A stretch of DNA of 64,000 bases. Origin: Planctomycetia bacterium (lineage in GTDB: Bacteria > Planctomycetota > Phycisphaerae > UBA1845 > Fen-1342). The DNA lies in assembly GCA_015709575.1 (NCBI GenBank), contig CP054190.1, forward strand, positions 2,416,616 to 2,480,615, written 5' to 3'. Position numbers and translations under genes: made by a program. Positions 1-8,284 of the stretch are shown one piece after another (positions within the stretch are counted from its first letter, which is position 1; the number at the start of each line of letters is the position of its first letter). The notes under the pieces were generated by a model. That model was not told where the DNA came from. It ran no database searches and saw only the letters and a program-made list of their open reading frames with translations.

Positions 1-667
1 CCCCCTTCGGCTGAAAGTCCAGCGATGCCGAATTGATGCAATAGCGAACGCCGGTCGGCGCCGGACCGTCGTTGAAGACGTGTCCGAGGTGCGCGCCGCA
101 GCGCGTGCACGTCACCTCGGTCCGAATCATGCCGTGCGAGCGATCCTCGGTCTCGGTGATGCGCCCGCCGTCGGCGGGCGTGTGAAACGCCGGCCAGCCA
201 CAGCCGGAGTTGTACTTCGCGTCAGATACGAACAGCGTTTCTCCGCAACAGATGCAGGTGTAAGTGCCCGGCTCGAAGTGTTTGTCGAACTTGCCGGTAA
301 ACGCGCGCTCCGTTCCTTTCTGCCGCGTGACGTAAAATTGCTCCGCTGTCAGGCGCTTCCGCCACTCCGCATCCGAAACCTTTGATAGATCGCCGGGCAT
401 GCTGGTCGCCGGCTTGTCCTCCTGCGCTCGCTTCATGCCGCGCTCCTCCGATTGAACCGGCGAATCGCCGGACACGTTACCGCCACCAAACGCCAATCCC
501 GGCCCGCCGTCGCGCGGCGCAGCACTCTCCGCACTCCTGCCGGTCTCCGCTCCTTCGCGATGTACGTTCTGACTACTCGGGCGGCATCCCGCCAAGGCCG
601 CCGCCAGACCCGCACAAATCAACGCCGTCATGAATCGTTGCACCACACGCGCTCCTGGCATCCGCAT
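1..667 (-). CDS. msrB: Peptide-methionine (R)-S-oxide reductase, predicted lipoprotein (3' end off the window)
   Basis: MsrB reduces methionine-R-sulfoxide in proteins. The minus-strand frame reads through the MsrB core: two zinc-site pairs (CICCG and CTRCG), the GWPAF segment, the GHVFNDGP loop and the active-site stretch [11 protein letters not shown], where the Cys is the catalytic residue. The protein is cut by the window edge just after this motif. Upstream of the domain there is a hydrophobic segment ending in a lipobox-like LAGC (start near 667, [12 protein letters not shown]...), then a low-complexity linker of about 60 residues, so the enzyme is probably exported and lipid-anchored to repair envelope proteins. 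Start alternatives are ATG at 661, 631, 436 and 400; 667 follows CGAGGG and includes the signal peptide. MsrB identity is firm; the exact start and lipidation are inferred. Confidence 0.88.
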   Translation of the reverse strand, partial: MRMPGARVVQRFMTALICAGLAAALAGCRPSSQNVHREGAETGRSAESAAPRDGGPGLAFGGGNVSGDSPVQSEERGMKRAQEDKPATSMPGDLSKVSDAEWRKRLTAEQFYVTRQKGTERAFTGKFDKHFEPGTYTCICCGETLFVSDAKYNSGCGWPAFHTPADGGRITETEDRSHGMIRTEVTCTRCGAHLGHVFNDGPAPTGVRYCINSASLDFQPKG

Positions 668-989
668 ACCCTCGCGGAGTCGATCCGCCTCGGCGAGCAC
701 TCCCACCGGGGTGCCCGCGCCCCTGCTTCAACCATCACGCGGGGAATTTCGTCGCACCCGCGCCGCTTTTGCGAACCGGCGCCCCGCGCGGCCCACGATT
801 CAATCGTAGGACCACCTCGTTCGCCCGACCACCCTGATCGTGCTGGCACACTGACGCTTGCTCGAGGGGTTAGATGCGGCGACCCGCTCAACCGTATCCA
901 AATTATGGTTGCCCTGTCGGCACGGCGCCTGAACGAAGCCTGCGTCCCCCTTTCACCGCGCCACCGGTTGCCCTACCCTGCCGCGTTCC
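668..989. other. Intergenic region between msrB and the HAD gene
   Basis: About 320 bases between divergent genes, with no convincing reading frame or RNA gene. The only notable element is TACCCT at 974-979, a -10-like hexamer 10 bases before the HAD start codon, with TTTCAC 17 bases further up as a weak -35. No ribosome binding site precedes the HAD start. Confidence 0.4.
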
Positions 990-1874
990 ATGACTCGAAT
1001 CTCGGACGCCCCCATGCCCTCGCGAAGCGCCTGCCGCTACGACCTGCTGGCCGTCGATCTCGACGGCACGCTGCTCGATCGGCGTGATCGAATCCCGGCG
1101 CGCAACCGGGAAGCGCTGCACCGCGCTCACGAATCCGGCGTACGGGTCGTCCTCTGCACCGGGCGCGCTTACGCCGAAACGCGCCCCGTGCTGCGCGAGC
1201 TGGGCCTTGATCTAGACGCCGCGGTGACCGTCTTTGGCGCGCTGGTCACGGATGTGCGAACCGAACGGCCGCTGGCCGCCACGCCGATGGACGCCGACAC
1301 CGGGCGCGCCGTGGCCGAGGTGTTTCTCGCGCACGGCTACCCGCCGGTCTGGCTCAGCGACGGGGCAAACGGCGTCGACGGATTCGAATTTGAGGCGCCC
1401 CGTCGCCATGCCGGTTACGCGCTGTGGCGCGCCTGGTCCGCCTGCCGCATCGAATCCCGACCGACTCCGCTGCCCGGCGACCTGCCGCCGCCGTTGCGAA
1501 TCTCGATCATCGGCGAGCACGACAGCCTCGCCGAGGTGGCTGGCAGCCTGCGAACGCAGGTGGGCGATCGAATCGTGTTCAACGAGCTGCGAGTGCCGTC
1601 GGCGCGCGTCACCGTGCTTGAGGCTTTCGCCGCCGGCGTGAACAAGTGGACCGGCATCCGCCGCCTGTGCAACGCCTGGGGCATCGACCCACAGCGCACC
1701 GTCGCCATCGGCGACGAGGTGAACGACGTGGACATGCTCCGCAGCGCCGGTCTCGGCGTCGCGATGGGCAACGCCCGCCCGGAAGTGCAGTCCGCCGCGC
1801 GAGTGGTCACAGCGTCAAACGAGGAGTGCGGTGTCGCGCAGCTCGTGGAGCGCGTTCTGAGCGGCGAAATCTAG
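990..1874 (+). CDS. Cof-type HAD-IIB hydrolase (sugar/nucleotide phosphatase family)
   Basis: A 294-residue cytoplasmic HAD phosphatase. Motif I is VDLDGTLLD with nucleophile Asp23 and acid/base Asp25; motif II is the Thr of LCTGR near residue 58; the motif III Lys lies in NKWTG near 215; motif IV is GDEVNDVDML near 240. The cap sits between motifs II and III, as in the Cof/YbiV subfamily, whose members act on sugar phosphates or flavin mononucleotide. The real substrate cannot be read from sequence. The start ATG has no Shine-Dalgarno sequence and lies 10 bases after a TACCCT -10-like box; ATG at 1014 is an alternative. It is followed 63 bases later by psd, without an obvious functional link. 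Confidence 0.9.
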   Translation: MTRISDAPMPSRSACRYDLLAVDLDGTLLDRRDRIPARNREALHRAHESGVRVVLCTGRAYAETRPVLRELGLDLDAAVTVFGALVTDVRTERPLAATPMDADTGRAVAEVFLAHGYPPVWLSDGANGVDGFEFEAPRRHAGYALWRAWSACRIESRPTPLPGDLPPPLRISIIGEHDSLAEVAGSLRTQVGDRIVFNELRVPSARVTVLEAFAAGVNKWTGIRRLCNAWGIDPQRTVAIGDEVNDVDMLRSAGLGVAMGNARPEVQSAARVVTASNEECGVAQLVERVLSGEI

Positions 1875-1937
1875 CCGCGCGTACCCCGGCGGCGGCGCGG
1901 GGCCGAGTCCCCCGCTGTCCTTGGGCCGGATCGCGGC

Positions 1938-2624
1938 GTGAAGTGGCGAAGTTCAACGGAGCCGCCTGCGTTGTTTGCCCCCTACGCTCGAACCGAAGTC
2001 TGGGCGACTACCGCTGTTGGGGCCGGTGCTGCGGCGCTTACCGCGCTTTATGCCGGCCCGTTGTGGACAGTCCTGCCGATCGCAGCCGCCGCCGCGCTGC
2101 TCTCCTTCTACCGCGACCCGCACCGCACGCCGCCGGCGCGCGGCGATGTGCTGATTGCGCCGGCCGACGGGCGGATCGTCGAAGTCACGCAGATTCCCCC
2201 GACAGACAGCAGCCCGGCGATGCTGTCGATCACGATCTTCCTGAGTGTGACCAACGTGCATCTCAATCGCAGCCCCTGCGCCGGGCGAGTACGGGCGGTG
2301 GACTATCGTCCGGGCCGTTTCCTGAACGCGCTGGATCCCGCCAGCAACCGCGAAAACGAGTCAAATCGCATCACCTTTGAACCGAATGCGCCATTGCCCG
2401 GCCCGGTCAGCATTCGCCAGATCGCGGGATTGCTGGCCCGCCGGATCGTGTGCGCCGTTCGGCCGGGCGATTCGGTGGCCCTCGGTCAGCGCGTGGGTAT
2501 GATCAAGCTGGGGTCGCGAACGGAATTGTGCGCCGTGGACGACGGCGGCTGGGTGGTCGAGGTGAAGATCGGCGACACGGTTCGCGGTGCGGAAACCATC
2601 ATGCTCTCACGAAAGGCGGGCTAA
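1938..2624 (+). CDS. psd: Phosphatidylserine decarboxylase proenzyme
   Basis: Converts phosphatidylserine to phosphatidylethanolamine. The 228-residue proenzyme has one or two N-terminal hydrophobic segments (residues about 25-60), then the catalytic core with FYRDP, APADGRI and the NVH motif. The self-cleavage site is KLGSR: cleavage before Ser193 would give a short alpha chain of about 36 residues carrying the pyruvoyl group. The LGSR form and short length fit the PSD-A type seen in archaea and many bacteria, not the longer E. coli type. GTG start. The next gene, pssA, begins four bases after the stop, so the two steps of phosphatidylethanolamine synthesis are one operon. Confidence 0.93.
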   Translation: MKWRSSTEPPALFAPYARTEVWATTAVGAGAAALTALYAGPLWTVLPIAAAAALLSFYRDPHRTPPARGDVLIAPADGRIVEVTQIPPTDSSPAMLSITIFLSVTNVHLNRSPCAGRVRAVDYRPGRFLNALDPASNRENESNRITFEPNAPLPGPVSIRQIAGLLARRIVCAVRPGDSVALGQRVGMIKLGSRTELCAVDDGGWVVEVKIGDTVRGAETIMLSRKAG

Positions 2625-2628
2625 TCGG

Positions 2629-3609
2629 ATGACGCCGAACGACCGGCTTGACGCGGGTCCGCGCGTGCCGTCCGCGCCGCGCGATTCATCCGAGCCAGTC
2701 GAGCTGGAGCAGCGCCCGCCGCTGCGCGCCATCGCCCTGCTGCCCAGCGCGGCTACGCTGGGCAACCTGATCTGCGGTTTCATCGCAGTCTTCCTGTGCA
2801 TGCTCGAAATACGAGCGGCATACTCTCCGATGTTTCCGGCCCAGCCGCGCGTGCTGCCGCACCTTCAGGCCTACGTTCCCTCGTACATCGCCTATGCCGC
2901 GTACCTGATCATCGCCGCCATGATCTTCGACGCGCTCGATGGGCGCCTGGCGCGGATCGCGCGCCGCACCAGCGAGTTCGGCGCGCAGCTCGATTCGATC
3001 GCCGACATTGTGAGCTTCGGCGTGGCGCCGGTTGCGATGTATCTCACGGTGCTGCTGCAGCGCTTCGCCCCCGCGGAGGCGGATCCGACCGTCTCGGCCG
3101 CGCTGTGGCGGGTCGGGTTGATCGGCGGGCTGGTGTATCTGAGCTGCGCCGCCATCCGCCTGGCGCGCTACAACGCCGAGAACGTCCGTGACGAATCCGC
3201 GACACGCAAGTTCAGCGGACTGCCCACGCCGGGCGCAGCGGCCGGGTTTACCGCCCTGCTGCTGCTGCACGAACAATGGGTGCACGACGGCGGTTCGTTC
3301 GGCGGCGCCGACGCGGCCGCCGTCTTGCGCTGGGCCATCGCCCCGGTCGCGTTCGGAATCGGCATGCTGATGGTCAGCCGGCTGGATTACGTGCACGTGT
3401 TCAACGTGTACGTGCGGCGCGAGCACCCACCGACGCACCTGGTGGCGCTGGTCGTGCTCGCGATCGCGACCTGGTACTCGCCGGAGATTATGCTCACGCT
3501 GGGCGCGTTCGCCTACATCGTGAGCGGCATGCTGCTGAACCTGCTGCGCCGAAAGACATCCCTGCGCGGGGGTCTGCCCGCGTCGGCACACGTTCATCAC
3601 CACAATTGA
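2629..3609 (+). CDS. pssA: CDP-diacylglycerol-serine O-phosphatidyltransferase
   Basis: Makes phosphatidylserine from CDP-diacylglycerol and serine, the substrate of the preceding decarboxylase. The 326-residue membrane protein carries the CDP-alcohol phosphotransferase motif DG..AR........G...D...D, seen as DGRLARIARRTSEFGAQLD just after residue 100. Several hydrophobic helices follow, with an Arg-rich loop between the last two. The start ATG at 2629 lies four bases after the psd stop; an upstream in-frame GTG at 2587 lies inside psd and is less likely. The N-terminal 40 residues are Pro/Arg-rich and cytoplasmic. The serine specificity is inferred from the psd neighbour and the family. Confidence 0.92.
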   Translation: MTPNDRLDAGPRVPSAPRDSSEPVELEQRPPLRAIALLPSAATLGNLICGFIAVFLCMLEIRAAYSPMFPAQPRVLPHLQAYVPSYIAYAAYLIIAAMIFDALDGRLARIARRTSEFGAQLDSIADIVSFGVAPVAMYLTVLLQRFAPAEADPTVSAALWRVGLIGGLVYLSCAAIRLARYNAENVRDESATRKFSGLPTPGAAAGFTALLLLHEQWVHDGGSFGGADAAAVLRWAIAPVAFGIGMLMVSRLDYVHVFNVYVRREHPPTHLVALVVLAIATWYSPEIMLTLGAFAYIVSGMLLNLLRRKTSLRGGLPASAHVHHHN

Positions 3610-3614
3610 CGCCG

Positions 3615-3716
3615 TTACCCTCCCGCGATGCCCAGCAGCAGCTCAATAAGCCCGGTCAGCAGCCCGACCAGCGTGTCCGTAATCGCCGCGAACAACACAT
3701 CCAGCCAGAAGTTCAT
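3615..3716 (-). CDS. 33-residue hydrophobic membrane peptide
   Basis: A very short gene: ATG at 3716, stop TAA at 3615, 33 residues. The peptide starts MNFWLDVLFAA, has a nearly continuous hydrophobic stretch with two acidic residues (Asp14 and Glu24), and ends GIAGG. It is preceded by a strong AAAGGAG ribosome binding site seven bases before the ATG. That site starts in the TGA region of the outer-membrane protein gene at 3729, so translation is probably coupled to it. It ends just after the convergent pssA. No family recognised. The strong ribosome site, tight spacing and amphipathic-hydrophobic composition support a real gene; function is unknown (membrane peptide or toxin-like peptide are guesses). 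Confidence 0.62.
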   Translation of the reverse strand: MNFWLDVLFAAITDTLVGLLTGLIELLLGIAGG

Positions 3717-3728
3717 CGACCTCTCCTT

Positions 3729-4697
3729 TCAAAAGCGAACCGCGAACCCGACCCCCGCGAAGAAATCATCCGCCTGTTCATTCAGCCCGACGCCGATCCG
3801 AAGATCAAGCTGCAAATCATCGGTCACCGGGACGGCGAACCCGCCATTGACCGTGTGGGCGCAATCCTCGCCGCGCTCGCCGGGGTAGAAGCCAAAATAC
3901 TCCGCGTACACGCCGAGGTGCTCGCACACCGAATACCCGATCGCCAGCGACGCCGAAGCCTGTGCGAATCGCCCGCGTGCGCCGGTCGGCACGGCGATGT
4001 TGAGATTGCCGCCGATCGACAGCCGATCGTCGATGGCGTAGGACCAGAGCCATTTCACTTCCGGGTCCACGTCCCCGCTGCTCTTGCTGATCGAACCGGT
4101 TGGGAGCGCCAAGGCGCCGATGACCGCCAGTTCCGGCCGCCAGCCCCGCTGCTCGGCGAGGTGGGCCTTGAAGCCGATCGTCATGTCCGTCCAGCCATCC
4201 TCGTGATCGCGCTGATGCACGCGTCGCCCGGCGTCGCTGCGATCCGGGTATGAGAGCGTCGTGAACGAAGCACCCGCCCAGCCGAATCGCAGCTCCACTC
4301 CCGGCGTGACGCCCGTGCGCAACAGCAGCTCGGCCAGCGTGTGATCTCGCGAACGCCGACCGTTTTCGCTGTCGCGTGTGAAGGTGTAGCCGCCCTCCCA
4401 CTGATACCGCCCGGGCGAAACGACCGACGTGCTCTCGGTGAAATCGGGGCGATCGGAGACCAGCGGTTCTCGTGCTGTATGCGCATCGGTGTCCACGGCT
4501 TCGACAGCATGCGCGTCGTCCGTCAGACCATCCCGCGCTGCCGGCGTCGCCGCGACTGGGTCGCCCTCCCGCTGCGGGCCGTTCGGCGGTTCGCTCGGCA
4601 CTGCCGCGGCCGACGCACCCGCCTCGTCCCGCGAGGTCGCGGCATGAACGACACCATCGACAAAGCACATCGCGAGGAGGGCGAAGGTCAGGTGCAT
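3729..4697 (-). CDS. Outer-membrane beta-barrel transporter-like protein
   Basis: A 322-residue exported protein. It begins MHLTFALLAMCFVDGVVHA, a signal peptide, followed by a low-complexity Ala/Pro/Asp linker of about 60 residues. After LVSDRPDFTESTSVV the sequence is a series of amphipathic beta strands (YQWEGGYTF, VELRFGWAG, DMTIGFKAHL, LGVYAEYFGFYP) and ends in VGFAVRF with a terminal aromatic residue, typical of outer-membrane barrels. The RPDFTES opening and overall pattern match the transporter-like outer-membrane family related to PF13557; the substrate is unknown. Start chosen at 4697 because it gives the signal peptide. A TTGACA promoter lies about 200 bases upstream on the same strand. 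A 33-residue membrane peptide follows 12 bases downstream. Confidence 0.72.
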   Translation of the reverse strand: MHLTFALLAMCFVDGVVHAATSRDEAGASAAAVPSEPPNGPQREGDPVAATPAARDGLTDDAHAVEAVDTDAHTAREPLVSDRPDFTESTSVVSPGRYQWEGGYTFTRDSENGRRSRDHTLAELLLRTGVTPGVELRFGWAGASFTTLSYPDRSDAGRRVHQRDHEDGWTDMTIGFKAHLAEQRGWRPELAVIGALALPTGSISKSSGDVDPEVKWLWSYAIDDRLSIGGNLNIAVPTGARGRFAQASASLAIGYSVCEHLGVYAEYFGFYPGERGEDCAHTVNGGFAVPVTDDLQLDLRIGVGLNEQADDFFAGVGFAVRF

Positions 4698-5047
4698 GGC
4701 CGGACACTGGCGTTCACTGATTCGTCGCCACGGCGGGCCGGCTCGACCTGAACGCAGGCGGGTCTTCGGTAGCACCGCACCGGAACCGGCGTGTGAGGTT
4801 GATAAACGCAGCGCCGACCGGCTCCGCGATTGTTGTACCAACGACATTGTGTTGTACCTTTTGCGAATACTTGTAACTATGACTACGTTTTGTGTAGCAT
4901 AGGCTACATTCCGGGGATGTCAAGCACCCGCTCGTTGAACCGACCACCCCGCCGCGCCGATCCGCTGCACCCCGCGCAATTCACGCCCCGCCCCGCTCCG
5001 ACCGATACACCGTCGGGGGGCAGGTGAGCCCCAAGGAACGAACCCCC
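4698..5047. other. AT-rich divergent intergenic island with nested repeats
   Basis: About 350 bases between the minus-strand outer-membrane gene and the plus-strand HEAT-like gene. The part from about 4828 to 4923 is clearly AT-richer than the surroundings. It carries GTTGTACC twice as a direct repeat (near 4832 and 4851), then GTAACTATGACTAC and TGTAGCATAGGCTACA, both imperfect palindromes. The second overlaps a minus-strand promoter. No protein start with a ribosome site was found inside. It looks like a regulated promoter region with operators; the regulator is unknown. Confidence 0.5.
4893..4923 (-). promoter_or_regulatory. Sigma-70 type promoter with overlapping palindromic operator
   Basis: Read on the minus strand: TTGACA (4923-4918), 16-base spacer, TATGCT (4901-4896). 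The inverted repeat TGTAGC-ATAG-GCTACA (4893-4908) covers the -10 box, which suggests a repressor site. Transcription would start near 4889 and give the outer-membrane gene a leader of roughly 190 bases. Confidence 0.6.
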
Positions 5048-6634
5048 ATGCGCGACGCTCGCAGACTGTATGCCATGCTCGAAGCGGGGCCGACCCCGGA
5101 CTGCGACGAAATCCTCGGCGCGGGCCTTGCGCTGGCCGAGCCCGAGTACTTCGACGAGCTGGTCGGGATCCTGCTCCGCCGCCGAAACGACGCCGCCTGG
5201 GGCGCGCTGATCGAGCATTGGCCGCGCCTGACCTTGGACGTGCAGGCAATCCTCCGCTCCGAAGACTCCGCCATGATGGGCGGCGTCGCGCGTGCCATGC
5301 GGGGCAGCCCGGACGCGCGCTATCACGCCCTGCTGGCGCTGGAGCAGGCTCCGCGCGTCGGCACGGCCTACCTTCTGCCCGCCGGCCTGCGCGATGACTC
5401 CGCGCGGGTTCGCGACGCCGCGGCGCGCTGCTTTCGGCGCGTGGCTGAACTGCACTTCGACCACGTGTGCCTGCACGGTGTCAACGCATCAGCGGATCAG
5501 CGCGGGCTTCCGACCGAGCATGACCGCATGCTGGCGGCGGTGCGCGAGGTGCTCGCCACGTTCGACGTGCATCTGCGCGCGGATCTGATCGAGTCGTGTC
5601 TGTGGTTCGCCTCGGAGCTGGGCGACGGGCTGTGGGAGACCCTCTCCCGCCCCCGCACGCGCTTGGCGCGGGTGGTTGCGACACATCTGCGCGAATGGAA
5701 TTCACCGCGACTGGCCGCGTTCCTGCTGCTGGCGCTGCGGCACAGTGAGTGGCGCACGCCAGCGCAACTGATCCTGCGGGATTGGGAAGGCCCGGAATTC
5801 GCCGCCCCGCTGCTGCGCCAGACGCACCTGCTCAGCGACCCCGAGACCGCCGGCGGGGTGGCGGTGATGCGCTGCCCGGCCTGGCTGCGCGCCGCCAACA
5901 ACGGCTTGCCGAACCTGCCCCCCGCTCTCCGGCCGTGCGCACCCGCGTGGATCGTACGGCTGGGAATGCCTGAGTCTGAGCGGCTCGCGCTGCTCGCGGC
6001 CTGTGCCCGTCGCGGCGACGTGGACACGCAGACCGCGGCGATCGACGAGCTGGTCGCGATGGCACGGCCCGCGGCGGCGGCGACGGCGCGTGAACTGCTA
6101 CAGGACGGCGGCACTGTCGCCATCCTGGTGCAGCAGGCGCTCGACAAGCGCAAGTCACGGCTTCCACCGCCGCCCGCGCCGCCGTCGGGGTGGGCGCGCG
6201 GCGACGTGACCTGCACCACGGATGCGCCGATCACGACGCCCGTGGCGGACTCGGGGGGCATGGTCCCCCTGCCGACAGCGCCTACAGCACCCGCACCGGA
6301 TCCGACGCCGGTTGATGACTTTCTGCAGGTCTGGCAGCAGTGCCGGCGCTCGCAGGAGCCGGAGCGGCAGGCGCTGGTGGAGCGACTGCGCCTGGGCGCA
6401 GACGCCTGGCAGCCGTTGCTTGCCGCCCAGGCGCGCTCAGATGACGTGCGAGACCGGATGCAACTTCTGCGAGTGCTCGAGTCGACCGCGCTGGCGCCGC
6501 GTTTCGCGGATCTGATTGACGCGCTGACGCGCGACCCGGTCGCCGTGGTGCGCGACATGGCACTGCGCGTGCAGGAAGCAGGGGCGGCACGGCGATCGCC
6601 GCGCACTCGAGTGGAGCCGGGGGTGCCGACGTGA
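5048..6634 (+). CDS. HEAT-like repeat protein, function unknown
   Basis: A protein of about 528 residues with no signal peptide. It is dominated by paired helices in the style of HEAT repeats: YHALLALEQAPRVGTAYLLPAGLRDDSARVRDAAARCF is one unit in effect, and similar units recur to about residue 370. A Pro-rich linker (residues about 375-425) separates a last helical block. Such scaffolds bind partner proteins; no catalytic motif is visible. A start at GTG 5024 is possible, but ATG 5048 follows AAGGA at a better distance. Its stop overlaps the next gene by four bases, so the two are translationally coupled and probably act together. Confidence 0.7.
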   Translation: MRDARRLYAMLEAGPTPDCDEILGAGLALAEPEYFDELVGILLRRRNDAAWGALIEHWPRLTLDVQAILRSEDSAMMGGVARAMRGSPDARYHALLALEQAPRVGTAYLLPAGLRDDSARVRDAAARCFRRVAELHFDHVCLHGVNASADQRGLPTEHDRMLAAVREVLATFDVHLRADLIESCLWFASELGDGLWETLSRPRTRLARVVATHLREWNSPRLAAFLLLALRHSEWRTPAQLILRDWEGPEFAAPLLRQTHLLSDPETAGGVAVMRCPAWLRAANNGLPNLPPALRPCAPAWIVRLGMPESERLALLAACARRGDVDTQTAAIDELVAMARPAAAATARELLQDGGTVAILVQQALDKRKSRLPPPPAPPSGWARGDVTCTTDAPITTPVADSGGMVPLPTAPTAPAPDPTPVDDFLQVWQQCRRSQEPERQALVERLRLGADAWQPLLAAQARSDDVRDRMQLLRVLESTALAPRFADLIDALTRDPVAVVRDMALRVQEAGAARRSPRTRVEPGVPT

Positions 6635-7062
6635 TGTTGCTGGCCCAGATGACCGAAGACCGGCTGCGCGCCCTGCGAGAGAGCTTCGTCGAGCAATCCG
6701 CTCAATCGGATCACACCATCGCGTTCGTGGTGCTGGGATGCGCCGCCGTTCTGGCCGCCATCGGCGGAGTTGTGCTGTGGCGCAGGAGCCGCCGCGCCGA
6801 ACAGGTGCGAACGCACACGGACATCTTCAGCGAAGCGATGCAGACCCTGGCGCTCACCGAATCAGACGCCACGCTGGTCCGCGGAATTGCCTCCGCGGCG
6901 CGGCTGCGCGAACCGACCGCCATGCTGCTTTCGCCGATGAACTTCGCCGTGGCGGTGGAGGGAGCGCTCTCCGCCGGCGGGGATCCGCGAATCCGCGCGC
7001 ACGCAGAGTCCGTCAGTGAGCGGCTGTTCGGCGTGCCGCTGCCGGCGCTGTCCGAATCGTAA
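6631..7062 (+). CDS. Small single-pass membrane protein coupled to the HEAT-like protein
   Basis: 143 residues. A short N-terminal amphipathic region is followed by one membrane helix (TIAFVVLGCAAVLAAIGGVVLW, about residues 31-52) and a positively charged RRSRR stop-transfer sequence, so the C-terminal 90 residues are probably cytoplasmic. The C-terminal part (residues about 60-140) is helical with a central LREPTAMLLSPMNF segment. No family recognised. GTG at 6631 overlaps the TGA of the upstream gene, with ATG at 6634 as an alternative. The overlap suggests a two-protein unit in which the membrane protein recruits the HEAT scaffold; that is inference only. Confidence 0.65.
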   Translation: MMLLAQMTEDRLRALRESFVEQSAQSDHTIAFVVLGCAAVLAAIGGVVLWRRSRRAEQVRTHTDIFSEAMQTLALTESDATLVRGIASAARLREPTAMLLSPMNFAVAVEGALSAGGDPRIRAHAESVSERLFGVPLPALSES

Positions 7063-7099
7063 CCGTCTGTCTGCTGCGGAGAGAATTCGCGTCTGACGT

Positions 7100-7372
7100 T
7101 CAGTCCGTCAGCAGCGGCGCCCAGAACGCCTCCGTCAGCGAAGGCGGAAAACGCCGCCCGCTGGTGGACGGTATCACCGGAATCGCAACCGCATGCTCCG
7201 GATGATCGAGGTGCCAGGTGAGAAACGCCGACGTCTCCGCGATCGCGCGCTGACGCGCGTCGTCCAGCCGCAGTTTTCTCGAAAACAAGCGCCGAAAGTT
7301 CAACACCGGAGGCACCTGCCACCCCACCCGAACCGCCCGTGCAACGCCGCTACCCCACCGGCCCCGTGGCAC
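7100..7372 (-). CDS. Hypothetical 90-residue protein
   Basis: A small minus-strand gene that overlaps the end of the upstream membrane-protein gene by 23 bases. The first 20 residues are basic and lie in the overlap, so the true start may be further in, for example a GTG about 15 codons downstream. The remainder (NFRRLFSRKLRLDDARQRA then AFLTWHLDHPEHAVAIPVIP) looks like a helical soluble protein. No family recognised and no ribosome site stands out. Kept because the frame continues a same-strand operon and its composition is protein-like. Confidence 0.45.
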   Translation of the reverse strand: MPRGRWGSGVARAVRVGWQVPPVLNFRRLFSRKLRLDDARQRAIAETSAFLTWHLDHPEHAVAIPVIPSTSGRRFPPSLTEAFWAPLLTD

Positions 7373-8240
7373 GCCGCGCCGCCAGCACCGACGCCACGCC
7401 CAGCCAACCCAGCGCCACCGTCTCGATCGGCAACCCGCGAACGAGCGCCGTCACCGGAATATTGTTGAGATGCTCATACCCCGCCGGCAGCCGCCCCCCG
7501 ACAGCCGCATGAACCGCCCCGATCACTCCTAACAGGAGTGGAGCCACAAGGTATGGCAGCGGCGCCCGCACCGGCGTCGCGTAGCCGACCGCGTACGCGC
7601 CGGCCGCAAACGATGCGTACACCGCAAAGAACACCTGCCCGCGATATGTCTCGCCGACGCGCGGCCCCGACAGCACCCAGATCCCGACGGCCGCCACGAC
7701 CACCGTCACCAGCAGCGCCGCCACCTGCGACCCGACGCTCGATCGGAGAGCTGCGCCTGCCATTCGAGCCGGCCAGAACCCGCCAATCCGCAACAGAACG
7801 CAGCAAACAACGAGCATCGCCACATACTCAGCGCACAGGCGCCAGTACGCGGGCCCAGCCGGTGCGTCGGCCCGCGTGAGTACATCCGTGAGGTAGTGAT
7901 CCATCGTGCCGCCCGGCATCGCCAGCACGGCCATGCCGATGGCCACGGCCACGATTGGCTCCAGGCTGCCGGGCCTTGCGCCCAGCATCCGTACCAGCCA
8001 GGCCGTCGCCGCGACGACGAGCGTCGCCAGGAGCGCGGAAACCGCGGGAATGCTGGTGCCCGTCAGCAGCACCGGCTCGGAATGCGCTCCGCTACGAAAT
8101 GGAGCCAGCGCCAGGTAATGCAAACCAGCCCAGCAGAGCGCGGCCGTCAGAAGGACGCGAAAACGCACCATCCACGCCGAATCGGCGGAATGAAGCGCAG
8201 AATCGCCCGGTATCGCGTTGGTTTCGTTCACAGGACGCAC
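7350..8240 (-). CDS. Polytopic inner-membrane protein, function unknown
   Basis: 296 residues with about eight hydrophobic segments, spaced regularly from residue 25 to the C-terminus, and short loops. The sequence after the GTG start is polar for about 22 residues, so the N-terminus is probably cytoplasmic. There is no recognisable transporter or enzyme motif; a loop with MPGGTMDHYLTD between segments three and four is the most distinctive part. It precedes and overlaps the small 90-residue gene, and is itself preceded 44 bases upstream by a lipoprotein gene on the same strand, which suggests an envelope operon. Confidence 0.65.
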   Translation of the reverse strand: MRPVNETNAIPGDSALHSADSAWMVRFRVLLTAALCWAGLHYLALAPFRSGAHSEPVLLTGTSIPAVSALLATLVVAATAWLVRMLGARPGSLEPIVAVAIGMAVLAMPGGTMDHYLTDVLTRADAPAGPAYWRLCAEYVAMLVVCCVLLRIGGFWPARMAGAALRSSVGSQVAALLVTVVVAAVGIWVLSGPRVGETYRGQVFFAVYASFAAGAYAVGYATPVRAPLPYLVAPLLLGVIGAVHAAVGGRLPAGYEHLNNIPVTALVRGLPIETVALGWLGVASVLAARRATGPVG

Positions 8241-8284
8241 GTTAGCACGAACCCGCGCGCGGCGTCCAGCGCTCGTTGACGCGG

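Noticed and set aside
4714-4947. Short minus-strand frame in the AT-rich island
   Set aside because: Its start lies upstream of the promoter and no ribosome site precedes it.
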